In this document: positions 12,030-23,733 of the stretch, piece after piece
Position numbering within the stretch: the stretch's first letter is position 1
How the letters are laid out: each line of letters begins with the position of its first letter
From: Acanthopleura granulata
Taxonomy: Eukaryota; Mollusca; Polyplacophora; Chitonida; Chitonidae
NCBI GenBank assembly: GCA_016165875.1
Contig: JABBOT010000007.1
Coordinates: 13,857,806 to 13,921,805, forward strand
DNA length: 64,000 nt
Reading direction: 5' to 3'
Notes under the pieces: generated by a model
Told to the model about the DNA's origin: nothing
The model's database searches: none
Seen by the model: only the letters and a program-made list of their open reading frames with translations
Position numbers and translations under genes: made by a program

Positions 12030-12590
12030 ATTTATTCCCTCAATGCTGAAGGCATCCCTGAGCATTCTATATTCCTCGAAAGAGATCGGAGTTTAAAAGC
12101 ATATTTTAAAGTATCGCTAGAAAAAAATATTTCAGTTTCAACAGAATGAAAGTGAAACAGGGTATTAAGCTGCACATGGCCTAAGTTTACACGATCCACC
12201 AAACTGCACAAAGAATGCTTTCATGTGTTTCTACGGTTCAGTGTCGTTTTCAGCTTATTTTTTTTTTGGTGATTTCGTGACACTCTCACCTGGTAGCATA
12301 TAAAATTCGAAAGTAGGAAGAGTAAAACCAGAGCAGCGAGGACATGGTGATGGTTGGCAAATGCTCACACGTTACCGGTGAAATCCGGCCTCTTGTCAAT
12401 TTACCTGAATTAGGGCTTTATTCTAACTATCCATATAAGTGTTTATGAAGTAACAACTTACACCCCACCCCCACACCATGGCTTAATCAGCAGGTAAGCA
12501 AAGTACAATGATGTTAAATGCAATTTACTAGTTGTCATTAGTGTAGAATGACTCAAAGTACTGTGCTGCGATCATATTTAACACATGTAT
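12030..12590. other. upstream region of the left TIR gene
   Basis: No gene seen. The sequence aligns with 53,650-54,250 upstream of the right copy, so promoter elements should be here, but I recognise no TATA box or factor site with confidence. Confidence 0.35.
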
Positions 12591-12929
12591 TGTACTGTTA
12601 CCCCGCAACGGTGTAATACCGGTGCGTGGAACTCTTCTGTGTGTGAGGTTTGAGAAGTTTGAGACAGGAATTCAGTGGATTGCGTTCGTGGGATGTTGGC
12701 AGCCAGTGATTGATTCCGTGGATAAGCGTTTTCAGTTTCAACTAACCACAGTTCATTAACCGTTCACAAAATACATAAGGAACGCCACACATGGATCGAC
12801 TGTCATTTTCTCGACTCTCATTTAAAGGAAAATAAATGATGGAATGTTCACACGGGACTTGTGGTGCTCATGTATTAGCGGTTGTCTGACTGTTTATATC
12901 TCTTCTGAGAGTGAGGGCAGCAAATGTAT
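12591..12929. mobile_element. left-arm private insertion flanked by ATGTAT
   Basis: About 333 bp absent from the right arm, bounded by ATGTAT at 12,585-12,590 and 12,924-12,929. The empty site in the right arm (ATACAT near 53,617) has one copy, as expected for a 6-bp target-site duplication. I see no terminal inverted repeats or coding capacity. Confidence 0.5.
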
Positions 12930-13039
12930 ACAAAATAACATGAAAACAATGCAAGTGGACCACCCAGTTACAGTGTCCAGACGCCAGTAATGGCGCCTTA
13001 GTTAACCAAAGTATTATATTTTACTCATGATGTTGTGGT

Positions 13040-13245
13040 CATTTATTACTTTTCTACGATGTACTCAGGATATTTTATTTATTTGAGGACAGTGGCGGAA
13101 GTGGAAGGAAACGGGTCAGATCTCCGGATCAGATCATTCACAGGTCGCTGGCAGATCTTCCAACGAAGAGCCGGGCTTGACCTCACAGCTACCGCATTGG
13201 TGAGAGGTCGTAAGTTATTGCAGTGCGTTAGTGTAACGGCGTAGT
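13040..13245 (-). mobile_element. degraded SINE (shared by both arms)
   Basis: The tail-side core (TACGATGTACTCAGGATATTTT on the plus strand) and part of the body are recognisable. It matches the degraded copy at 53,331-53,515. Confidence 0.6.
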
Positions 13246-13975
13246 GCGTTCCAGGATCTGTAACTGCAAATATATCAGAAATCGCCGAGATGTGTTTGAC
13301 ACGAAACACACCACAGTCGCTTTCAGGTATATATTAAAGCCGTAGTTATTCTGTAGGATGGTAGACTAAAACAGGTTTTCATACTTGAACATTTACATTC
13401 TACAACGATAACAGCTGATCGGCCTACAGTGTTATGTGAACAACAACAGGCTTCCATACTAACAGGGTATCGGTACATCAGCACATTGAAGCTGTACCGC
13501 ATTGTTCAGTGATTTCCGCTGTATAACACACAACAAAAGTTTAAATAGTTCAAAACATCAAAAGAAATCCCGCAGTTCAATAAACGATTACATGAGCTCT
13601 CGTCGCCATGACAACACTACCAGCTCGTGCATTGAATGTTGCATAAATCTTCTTACGCTTGACATCCTGACTAAATCACATCATCATTTACCCCCTAAAA
13701 CATTTCTGCAGTTACTTACACACTGAAATACATTTTGAGTTTAAAAAATACATGCAAATATGTCAGAAATCACTCAGATGCGTTTGAAACAAGACACGCC
13801 ACAATCGCTTTCAGTTATAACTCAAAGTGAAGCTGTACTCGGGGATTCCCCTAAGACCAGCTGGCTATTACATAAATGTGTTTGGGTTTATGAACAAAAG
13901 CACGTTAACCACTCGGGCACGCAGACCCCTGTTGTACTCTATACATGTACAATTTCTTATATATTAAATATATTT
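13246..13975. other. left-arm private segment with an internal direct repeat
   Basis: The two flanking SINEs are about 730 bp apart here but only about 50 bp apart in the right arm. About 60 bp at 13,267-13,327 recurs at 13,755-13,815 (GCAAATATRTCAGAAATC, later CAGTCGCTTTCAG or CAATCGCTTTCAG). This may be an inserted element with related ends. No gene seen. Confidence 0.45.
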
Positions 13976-14163
13976 ATTTAATTATTTGATTGATGTTTTA
14001 CGCCGGACCCTAAAATATTTCACTTATACAACGGCGGCCAGCAATGTGAGAGGAGGAAACCGGTCAGAGCCCTGGGGAATCTCACGCCCATCCACAGACT
14101 GCTGGCGGATATTCCCACGTACGGAAGGAAAGGAAACCAACATGAGCGACTTGACATCACAGG
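13976..14163 (-). mobile_element. SINE, truncated head (shared by both arms)
   Basis: The tail (GATTGATGTTTTACGCCGGA) and body are clear, and the tRNA-like head is gone. The counterpart is at 53,116-53,284. Confidence 0.75.
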
Positions 14164-14539
14164 GTACATTAAAAATAGAGGAGTTCCCTAATGTTTTGTA
14201 TCATGATTATTTCAATGCATTGTTAAACAAGCACAAACTCGGGATATCTGGTGATACAAAAGCACATGTTAGAATCCAAAATTTTCTGCATAGGTACAGA
14301 TAGTCTTGTCTTTAGTCCCCATGGTAAGATCTTTTTAATTAGGGAGTATATATCCCATTGAACAATGCGTTAATTTACAGAAGTGTGTCTCCCTATTACT
14401 GAAACACATTTCGGTGATACCAGAAGTCATCGCTTCCAACCTGGCATCAAGTTCAGTTTAAATACATGTATCACGTTTCTATCAAATGAAGTGCCCACGC
14501 AAAGTCGCTGTTGAGACCAGTAGGACTGTTCCGATCTTC

Positions 14540-14905
14540 CTTACTAGTTTTGTAGTCAGTTTTTCAACTTTAACAATGAAAATACATAAGGCATAGCTAA
14601 AATCTCGAGCGGTGCCTGGCATTACCACCATCTGCAAGCGGGCTTTCCTCTACAACACAGCAAAAAATCAACCCAACATGACTACCATTTCTGAGCTGTT
14701 GCTGCTGGAAGTGACCTGATTGCATTTTGTCACCTTGATATTCTGGGGGGGGGGGACCTTGTAAGACTGTATGTGTGGCAGTATTGTCTAATCAGTGTTC
14801 CAACACGGACCACTTGCTCGAAATGCGCATGTGTAACCTATAAGAGGAGAGAGGTTTTTCAATTTTGTGTCCGTCAAATCTGCATATGATGTTGGCACTC
14901 AAACC
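14540..14905. repeat. direct repeat copy B within the left arm
   Basis: Diverged direct duplicate of 15,640-15,935: both contain TTGTAG...TTCAACTTTAAC, GCGGTGCC and GAGCTGTTGCT in the same order. The right arm contains both copies (52,330-52,745 and a shortened one near 51,440-51,625), so this duplication predates the inverted one. No gene seen. Confidence 0.55.
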
Positions 14906-15639
14906 AAAGTATTATATTGCTCAGGACAAAGTAAAACTTAGAGGGCTGTATCTGGGTGCAAACCCAGGTTGACGTTTTGAGTATCTGTGGTATAATGTTT
15001 TATGGAGGCGGGAGATTTCTGTTTCTGTTTCTGTGAAAAGAAATTCCACAGAAATGAATGTTCATCCTGCTTTTCCTTATAATGAAACACTTGTGTTTAT
15101 TAAAAACATACAATAACTGTTCCAAAAGTTTATAATTTTTTTCTGGTATACAGACAGCACCTTCAAACAAACTGTATTAAACATAAGAAGCTGCTCAACT
15201 TTCAGGCGTATCTTAAAACATGTTGTCTTCAAATTGAATGTTTTGAATCATTTTGCATGTGGTCGAATGACAATAGATAATTGCACATTCCTATAGTAAG
15301 TCACAAGTGTAGGCCTTGTATAAAAATGAACCAAAAATAACTTCTCTTCACACATACACACGAAAACAGTTTTGGTCGGATAGATTGAATTTTTCAATTA
15401 ACTGTGTAAATGAAAGTTAAATGGTCAGAGCTGTTTCGTTTCTGGACTAAAGTTTACCTGAATAAATTGGGGAGGGGGTGAATAGAGGGACGGTAATGGC
15501 TTGGGATTAACCATAACAAGTATTCACAAAAGAATCTAAGAGCATTTTCACACAACTTTAACTTGGTCTCCACACAGTAAACGTGATAAGGCAAAGCTGG
15601 GCCTATGTTTTTATAAGTCACACGAGCGCATATACTTTT

Positions 15640-15935
15640 CTTACTATTTTTGTAGCAAATTTATCAACTTTAACTACCAAGATATGTATCCCTAAACTTT
15701 TGTGCGGTGCCATGCCTTTTGTGTACAACATATCAAAAAATTAACTTAGCATGATAATAATTTTTTGAGCTGTTGCTACTAACATTGTTTTGTCTTCTTG
15801 GTTACTTGGAGGGGGTAGCAACTCTGGCAAAAAATTTTCAGTTCTCTCCAAACTCCAGACCTGATATTGCCCGGTCAGTGCTCCAGCACTGTGTGTTCTC
15901 ATGAACACGCAGCATGAATTTTGCCATACAACAAG
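15640..15935. repeat. direct repeat copy A within the left arm
   Basis: Partner of 14,540-14,905, about 1.1 kb away. The surrounding 14,165-16,360 stretch otherwise shows no gene. Confidence 0.5.
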
Positions 15936-16359
15936 TGACTGAGTGTATGTGACGGGACGTTTCATCGGATGGCCTGGCGAGGGTTTACAGCTACCTTCAG
16001 TTTTTGATTCAGTTAAGAGTTATGTTGTACCTTAACTAAATGAAAGAAGTTGACATTGTGGTTTTGTAAACACGGGGTTTCCCTGTGGGATTCCCCTTTT
16101 AGGTACGCGGATTTAGTTTCCAGGGGTCACAGTCACATAATTCGAAGAAGTACCGTCACCAACAGGTAGCCAGTCAATAACAGAGGTATATGCTCTTCAA
16201 CCACAACAAAATTTAGATCAGAGCTGTCCAATACTTACTTTGGGCGTTGCTTCGTGATACAATATAGAACAAGTATTGCGTTGTCCCGAAGCAAAGCAGA
16301 CTGTGTGACGCTACCTAAACCATGGCTATTATTTATAACAGTATTTCTGACTAATTTTT

Positions 16360-16910
16360 AGTACACATACATTAGTCCTACATGCGCTCCACCCTCGCCC
16401 CGACGTTTGGATGTCGCTACACCGGTGGAGTCATACAACCTTCCATTTAATTTCCTGACAGTAGTGCCAGAGTTCTGCAGCCTCGCAACTCTGCCACTGA
16501 CTAACATGTGGGCTACAGTTTCGGCGGTCTTACCTTTATTATTTAGGAATTGACCGGCCTGGAAGCTCATTGTTCCATGATAAAAAAAGAACGACGCCAT
16601 GTTTATGGCGGCATTTCCATTTGTGGCGCGTATCAATAAAATATGGCCTCGTTTTTGTTTTAACATGGAGGGATGGGATTCTAGGCCGGACAGCTCCTAA
16701 ATAATGAAGGTGAGACTGCCGAAATTGTAGCGCGCATGTTTGCGAGTGTCTGTACTTATGCAGGAGGCACAAGATAAGTGACTGAGTCTGCGAGACGGCA
16801 GAAATCTGGCACTACTCCCCCTAAGTGAAATGGAAGGTTGTCTGGCTCTACCGGTATAGTGACATCCAAATGTCGGAGCGATGGCTCATGTAGGACTAAC
16901 ATAAACATTT
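16360..16910. mobile_element. foldback-type element with about 180-200-bp inverted arms
   Basis: The sequence from about 16,372 to 16,551 (starting GTCCTACATGCGCTCCAC) is repeated, inverted and diverged, from about 16,697 to 16,902 (ending GGCTCATGTAGGAC), around a 145-bp centre. Landmarks such as CCTAAATAAT, ATGGAAGGTTGT and GACATCCAAA occur in mirrored order. An open frame at 16,358-16,666 lies across one arm and the centre and is probably incidental. The right arm keeps a shortened version at about 50,710-51,000. Confidence 0.6.
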
Positions 16911-16989
16911 TGTTTAAAATTATTACTGAATATTAAATATTCATGGACATGTTGATATTTATTAACATTGTTTGATACCCCCCCCCCCA

Positions 16990-17190
16990 TCAACCTAACT
17001 CGGCTTTTGCCATGAAAAAAACTAGATTATCCGGAGTGCTCAGAGTACACCATAAATTCGCCTCGCCCTATGTGCGCGACAAACCTGATAACTTAAAACA
17101 TCAGTGGACCAGCTACAATTGGATTCGAACCCATTACCTTACTGGCCAGCGGTCGAACTTTGCCAAACCCACGGCACAAACGGTGATATT
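16990..17190 (-). mobile_element. second tRNA-like SINE family (shared by both arms)
   Basis: On the minus strand a box A-like TTTGGCAAAGTTCGACCGC is followed by a good box B, GGTTCGAATCC, then a body reading CCACTGATGTTTTAAG and ending near GAGCACTCCGG. The same element is on the plus strand at 50,430-50,620. The spacing of the boxes fits a tRNA head, but the head does not fold into a clean cloverleaf by eye. Confidence 0.5.
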
Positions 17191-17439
17191 ATTCGCTTTT
17201 AGTTCAGCCAGAATCCCCTCCGAAAGCTATAAATGCAGAGACAGTCGAAAATATTTGTTCCAGAAACTGTTTTACTACCAGTAAGTCATTTTGCAGATGT
17301 GATTAAAAGTTCTTGTGTGTGTATGTGTGTTCAAAGTGACAAAGCCATTTCCGAAGTGTCGGGAATGTTGCCTATTGTGTCAGAAAGCCATGCTGGAGGC
17401 CGGAAGAGTGTACAAACCCTGAGGACCTCTTATTTTAAC

Positions 17440-17716
17440 TGACCGCTTAAAATATGGTAATGGGGTTATGTTTGCTGCAAAATAAAACAAGCTGCTTGAA
17501 CGACAAAAATTCTGTACCCCCCCCCCCCCGATTTTTCGAAAACCTGAAACTGGAATGTTGTTCACCTTTTCGCAAGCGGACCGGGTCGAGTAGTAAATTA
17601 TGGCAAGCATAACTTTGAAGGCAGCAATATTTAACCGACTGCTTTCTCTTAAAAGTTGCTCTCCCCAGTTTATCAGTTTCAGCAACGTTGGGATTAACAG
17701 AAATACCAAAAATAAC
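17440..17716. other. start of the spacer; no gene
   Basis: Arm similarity fades near 17,440 (partner near 50,165). A poly-C run lies at about 17,517-17,529. Nothing else recognised. Confidence 0.4.
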
Positions 17717-18150
17717 GTCCCACCCAGTTATAGCGTCCTTACTTCAGACATAACGTTCCCCACAGGTACAGAACCAAGGCGTCAGGCATTACGGTTCTCT
17801 CCAGATACGGAATCCTGGCACCAGATATAACGTCACACCTATGTACAGAATCTTGGCACAAGACATAACCCTCAGTTACACCATGCGGAAAACAGATATG
17901 TCTCACCCAGTTACGATATCGTTACCTCAGACATGACGTTCCACTCAGACACAGAATCAAAACACCAGACATAACGTTCCCCCAGGTGCAGAATCCAGGC
18001 ACCAGACAAAACGTACACCCAGAAAAAGAATCCAGGCACAAGATGTGAGGTTTCACCTAGTTACAGAATCGTGCCACCAGACATAACGTCCGACCTAGTT
18101 ATATTGTCCTGGCGCCAGGCATTACGAGCCACTCAGTTACAGCGTCCTTT
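17700..18150. repeat. degenerate minisatellite, about 38-bp period, about twelve units
   Basis: Units read roughly CACCCAGTTACAGAATCCTGG then CACCAGACATAACGTT. The ATAACG-type core recurs near 17,710, 17,749, 17,785, 17,827, 17,865, 17,933, 17,969, 18,007, 18,079 and 18,118. A single related unit (CCCAGTTACAGTGTCCAGACG) occurs at 12,964 and, inverted, near 53,560. Confidence 0.75.
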
Positions 18151-18790
18151 AATAAATTAAGAGCGACTAGCAAAAGTTGGGAGAAACTAGTGATTTAAAA
18201 TGAAACAAAGTACCTGAGAGAGAGAGAGATGTGTGTTGCTAGGCGCATATTCTCGCGTTTACAGGGTAACACACAAAAAACAATGACTTGAATCATAATA
18301 ATAAAAATCATTATATTTTCCCTACTTTGAGATAAGATCTTGAACGAAGAAATTTAAAAGGTCTGTCTTGAAAAAGAAAGTTAGAATGAAAACAAATGTG
18401 TCATTCTTTTCCATTACGTAATATCTCGAACACACTTTTATCAAATCGACCTGTTGAGAAAACATTGTCAAACAGTTAATAACTATGAAACTGTTCGAAC
18501 AGTTTAAACGAAAGACTGTCTTTGAGGGAATCAAAGTAACAGATGTGTCACTCGCTTACAAAAATGTCATTGAAACAAAAGCCGTCCAGGAATGATCTAT
18601 TTCCGGTATTCGTCTGGTGATTTCAGTCAGCGGTGACCATACTTCCACAGTGTGCGGTTTATGGTCAAGGGAGGTGAGAATTTTTGTTTCTTGGTTTGTC
18701 ATACTAAAACGCCTTCTCCAGATGAGGATGTCACAATTTTTGCTTTTCTGTGTGGGTAAGCACAGACCTTATTGTTTTGTTTCTTCGTAC
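18151..18790. other. no gene seen
   Basis: AT-rich sequence with a short GA microsatellite near 18,215. No coding or RNA feature recognised. Confidence 0.35.
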
Positions 18791-19440
18791 TCTCAGGTTA
18801 CGAGCACTCTTATGCTTCTCTTTTGGAACTGAAACAGATTCAGAAAGTTAAGTATGCACGGACGATTGAGAAAATGTTGTGATGGGGTACATGCATGTCC
18901 TGTAGTAGGATGTGGTCCTGCACAATATTTCGCAAAAATATACAAAAAGTTCTTCCTTCGATGGCTTGGTTTCAATGGCTGCAGAACGAATAGCTTTTTG
19001 TTAGTTGTTGCATCGGCTTTTCTGCCTCTCCGCTTGCCTGAGGCCATAGCGGAATGATCTTTCTCTGTTGAGCCCAAGATATTTGGCTTGGAGAATTTAG
19101 TGCTTTGGAATGAGTTTCCATCATCACTTTTTATTTTGGCGGAATTCCGAACTAAGAAAACACCTTGTCGACAACAGGAATCTTAGAAAAGGCTGATGGG
19201 GACTTTAGACTTTCCACAAGGGGAAATCTGCAGTAGTCATCCATTATCACAACAAGAGATTCTTCAATTATCGGTCCAGACAAATCAATGAAGACGTGTG
19301 TCCTCGGTTCATCTGATAATTCTGTCATAGGCAAAGGTTTAGGGTTGGTTTTTTTCGGGGGGAGGGGGGGTGGGCAAATTAACTTGACAAGGGAGGCAAT
19401 CAGAGATTTGGGATTCCTTTAATTTGTCAACGTCGGGAAA
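18790..19440 (-). pseudogene. Ty3/Gypsy integrase relic
   Basis: Conceptual translation in several frames gives, in order, a CLPCQ end of the zinc-binding region (about 19,400), VFIDLSGP and MDDYCRFPLVE (frame 19,334-19,152), FGIPP and KSDDGNSF (about 19,145-19,110), WPQASGEAE (about 19,045) and PHPTTGHA near 18,900. These are the landmarks of a Ty3/Gypsy retrotransposon integrase core. At least two frameshifts and several stops interrupt it. No reverse transcriptase or LTR was found nearby, so it is a fragment. Confidence 0.75.
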
Positions 19441-22400
19441 CCTTCTCCTACTGTAACCGTTTGTATGTGTTATACCTTAAGGACTGCTTGTACACTTTGT
19501 ACTGCTCGTTGTTTGTCCCTTATTAGATACGACAAACCCATTCCTCCGTAGAACGATATCATTATCAGTTATTTGACCCCGTCTTTTATACATTGTAATT
19601 TTTCATTGCTATACCAACGGATCAGCATTTGACCCAGATACTGAGCTGTTTATACGTTTTAACCTGAACTTAGTTCAGTCGAAGCCCTTGTGTTTATGAG
19701 TTTTAGAGTATTTAACAGTGTGACATTATACAAATATATAAATAGAACTGATGTCATCGCCTAGTTATTCAGTCAAGTAGACCTACGTGTACCTGGGACA
19801 AAGGTTTTCTTGAAACCCGATTGCATGTCCATGTGCTACTTTCTATTGACATAGCGTATGCATTAATAGTGTGTAATAGCTCAGTGCATTCAGAGGTATG
19901 AGTGTACAAAAATCCCCGAATCCAGTGGCAGAAAAAACCAGATATTGCTTCAAAAGCCTCCGATCATTGGAATGATAATCTAAATATTAACATACTTGAA
20001 GACGAAAAACACTGTAATCTAAACCAGAAACTGTCTTTTCTTATTTTCTAACATTGATTTTTACACTGAATTAAATGCAGTCCAATACGCATCAAGTATT
20101 TGGCAGGGGATCACAATCATCACGTTTAAGGCCAGTCATAAGACCGTGATTTTTTTTACTTTCTAACGGTTTGAATTCTCCTCTATTTATTAATGTTTCG
20201 TGTATATCCTTCCATGAAAGAAATCGGCCTCCACACAGAATTCAAACACTTGGCTTCATTTCAGTCCGTGTATAAAAATGATGTTAGAAATAGTTTCTTG
20301 TGTTGATTTTCTAAGGGAATACCTATCCCGCTGGAAACTGTGGACACCACAGACGTATGTCCCCCCCCCCCAAGTTAATAGAAGCCTTTTAAGTGCGGTG
20401 ATTTAATTCCGAAATACTCATAGGTTATGAAGGATAAACAGGTTACGAATAGAGCTATTTATAGAGGAGAAACTGTCGACCACACGACATCTTCAGTACA
20501 CACGCATTCATGGACCTGTTCTTGTGTAAGAACTTTACATAGAGGAGGCAACCTACACTGCACTGACCTACCTAGACACAGCCTAGTGACTTGTGCTGCC
20601 TTAAAACCGTGACTATCCTGACAGTTTTCAAGTAAAACATAACACAGCAAACCCTATTTATTATTTTATTACTATTATTATTATTTTTTTATTACATGTA
20701 TAGCTTGAATTATTATTTATTAATATATATTTTTGGACATGGTCCCCGCCGCCCATTTGTGAGTGTGGCGGTGTATGAAAACGAAAGATGGGGAACAGTG
20801 CTCAATGGTCACACACGAGTGATCAACGCATATGAAAGTCATGAAGCTCGCTGAATGAAAACTTTCGTTTGTTGCTCACATTAAACCAGACACTTTTCGT
20901 ATGTATTGAACACAAGTGTACGAATCTTTTTCTGACATTATTCTTTTGAGGACTTTACGAGAAGACAAAAAAAGAAGTAAAATAGTAATAAAATAAGCTA
21001 GGCTTCTGCCCATTTAACGAACCGAAGCTCCTTAACCGGAGCTGGTTAACTGACAGATCGACTTCGCAGTCGTGAAATATAGATTTTTCCGATCTATAGA
21101 TATAAGACCATATCTGCGTAAGACGCCGCTATATGGTACAATCTCTGCCATTACTCTAGCGTCTACACAGCTATCTTGCAAGCTGGTCGCCATTTCTATA
21201 ACTCCGTAGTAAAACAAAATTCCACTAATATCGCGTCATACCACACGTATTAATATCGTTTCCACGCTTTTAAACAAATATACAGAAAGCTTTATCCAAC
21301 TATTTACTTCTGAAAAATATGTAATGCCAAGGTAAAAAAAAAATCCAGAAAAATTTTCTAGTAATTATGAGAATTTTTTTTCGGGATTTTTTATCTTGTC
21401 TCTAACCGGCTTTCGTAGTTATGTGATACACTTATTTATTTCTCTGGCACTGATGTTTTAGTAAGGTGAAGAATACCTTTGACAATGTTTTCCAGTGCAT
21501 AATAGGTGTGATTTACGCCGACGACAACTATTCAAACCAAGTGTTACTTCATGAATATCTACGATAAGTCAATTGTGTGGCTCACTGCGCAGTTCGGTAT
21601 TGTAAGGAATACACGTTTATTGTAAATTAACAATTTTGTGTACATACGAACGCACTAGCTCTGATTACGTAAGTCTTGGGAGGTATGATGATGCCATACG
21701 TTCAGGTCATCATCTGTCGATTTACACTCATGATCATTGCGTGACGACCCCAATGATCATCTAATGTATACAGTCTAAATACTGTTCTAATTTGAGATCT
21801 CTGGTGGATCAGAAGACAGTGTCACTTGTCTTTTTTACGGACAAAAAAAATCTAAAAATTAAAGAAATCAGCAGGCCAATATAGTTATTATTTGCAGACA
21901 AAATAAAGTCCAGACATGAGCATTAAAATGCATGAGATAATGTCTACCAATAAATTTTGCCCATAAATTTTGGAAAAGCGTTTACAAAGGCATATCAACC
22001 TCCTTGCGTCATAAAATTCCAGATCCATGTCAAAGTTTGGCAGAAAATTCTTAACAATCTGCATTAAAAATTATCCATGTATTTTAATAATACTCAAGAT
22101 CTAGACCTAGATTTGTTTAAAAAAATCGAATATTCGAATTAAGAAAGGGGAAATTTCGAAAAAAAAGTCAAATTTTCAACATTATTAAGTCAAAGATTTG
22201 ATATTTCCTCAGCAAGTTTGTTCTTCATCTTGACACCAACTGATTTTCGCCACAAACTATTTTGCAGACATGACATAAATATAAAGAATAATAGAACTGT
22301 CTGCATACATATCTGTAAAATAATGAGAAGCCAGTAAGACTGCGTGCATTTGTCCGTGATTTTATACGCATACAGAAACAATATCCAAGCAGATGGTCTA

Positions 22401-22990
22401 CATATATTCCTTGCCCGTCTGGTGACATTGGGACCTTTTCTAAGGTGAATTGGCCAATCAAGGGCCCAGGTGGAACTATCTCTGAATTATGATAAATGGC
22501 AGTGCGCGAAGCCTTGTGCTCTCACTGGCTTGTTGTTGTTGTCATTTCTGTTATATTTCGATTAAGGTCTTTTTAACTAAACCTGTTACTAAGCCAGTAT
22601 GTGAGAAAGGGAAAACACACGCTTCAGCCTAATAACAACGTGCCAATTGCTTTTCTGCTTACCGTTATCTTGAAAATGATTATTGTTACTGTTCAACTTT
22701 TTTTTCCATTTCATTAATTTCTTTTTCGTTATTGCCTTAGACACTAGCCCTTAAAGAAGAGTCCCCCTTGGGCGTCGCACTCAAATCTGATGTTCTTCCA
22801 TGCATTCTCTGTATATTTCAGGTGGACAATTCGCTTAGTGGAAAAGGCACATTTAAAGATTCATAAATATTATTAACACGTTGAAGCGTCAAATTAAGCA
22901 CATATATATGACTGTGAGCAATGATGATGGGCGAAATATATAGTTACTTTCATGTTATGATACATGAAGTACATATTAAAATCAGAATAA
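19441..22990. other. gene-free AT-rich stretch
   Basis: I see no gene, RNA or assignable repeat. There is an ATT-rich tract at about 20,655-20,735, a poly-C run near 20,360, and AAATTTCGA-like low complexity near 22,120-22,190 similar to 48,850-48,980. Short open frames are not supported. Confidence 0.35.
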
Positions 22991-23240
22991 GGCGGCCCGT
23001 GGCTGTGAGAGTTAACGCGCCAGCACCAGGTGCCTCTCACCATGCAAAATGGTCGCTGTGAGTTCAAGCCCAATCTACGCTGGCTTCCTTTCTGGCCGTA
23101 CGTAAGAAGGTCTGACAGAGACCTGCAGATGATGATGTGTTTCTCACGGGCTCTGCCTGGTTTCCTCCCACCATAATGCTGGCCGCCGTCGTATAAGTGT
23201 AATGTTTTTGAGTACGGTATTAAACACTGATCAAATACAT
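22991..23240 (+). mobile_element. tRNA-headed SINE
   Basis: Head CCCGTGGCTGTGAGAGTTAAC, box B-like GAGTTCAAGCCC, then body and a short tail. Diverged from the full-length form. Confidence 0.8.
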
Positions 23241-23356
23241 TATTAAAATGAACCTACGCATGAAGATAAAATGCAATAGCATTTTGAGTACGGCGTTGAT
23301 AACAATCAATCGATCAATGAAATATTAGTGCGGTTTACAGATATGACGGTCTGTAC

Positions 23357-23733
23357 TTTGTCAAATCGCACGATCCTCCGTTAAAGCAGGAAACGCTTTT
23401 CTTATATAGGCATACCGGGGGCTTCCGTAGCTCTAGAGCAGCATAATGAACCACGAGTCTCCCAGCAATGCGGTCGTTGTGAGTTCAAGTCCAAGGCCAT
23501 ACGTAGGAAGATCTGCCAGCAACCTGGTCTTGGGTTTCTCCCATGATCTGTCCTGTTTCCTCCCACCTTAATGCTGGCCGACGTCGTATAAGTGAAATAT
23601 TCTTGAGTACGGCGTAAAACACCAATCAAATAAATAAACAAATAAATAAATAAATAAATAAATAAATAAATGTATTTGTCAAATCGCTCGATCATCTGTT
23701 AGAGCAGGACACGCTTTTCTTATACATGCATAC
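23357..23733. repeat. 59-bp direct repeats flanking a SINE
   Basis: TTTGTCAAATCGC... at 23,357-23,415 recurs at 23,675-23,733 with about seven differences, on either side of the SINE at 23,417-23,670. This is far longer than a target-site duplication and points to a local tandem duplication that carried SINE sequence with it. Confidence 0.7.
23417..23670 (+). mobile_element. tRNA-headed SINE with long AAATA tail
   Basis: GGGGGCTTCCGTAGCTCTAG head, box B GAGTTCAAGTCC, a body with a short deletion, the GAGTACGGCGTAAAACACCA core and about nine AAAT repeats. Confidence 0.85.

Noticed and set aside
16358..16666. 102-codon open frame on the minus strand
   Set aside because: It covers one arm and the centre of the foldback element, and the matching right-arm sequence does not keep the frame.
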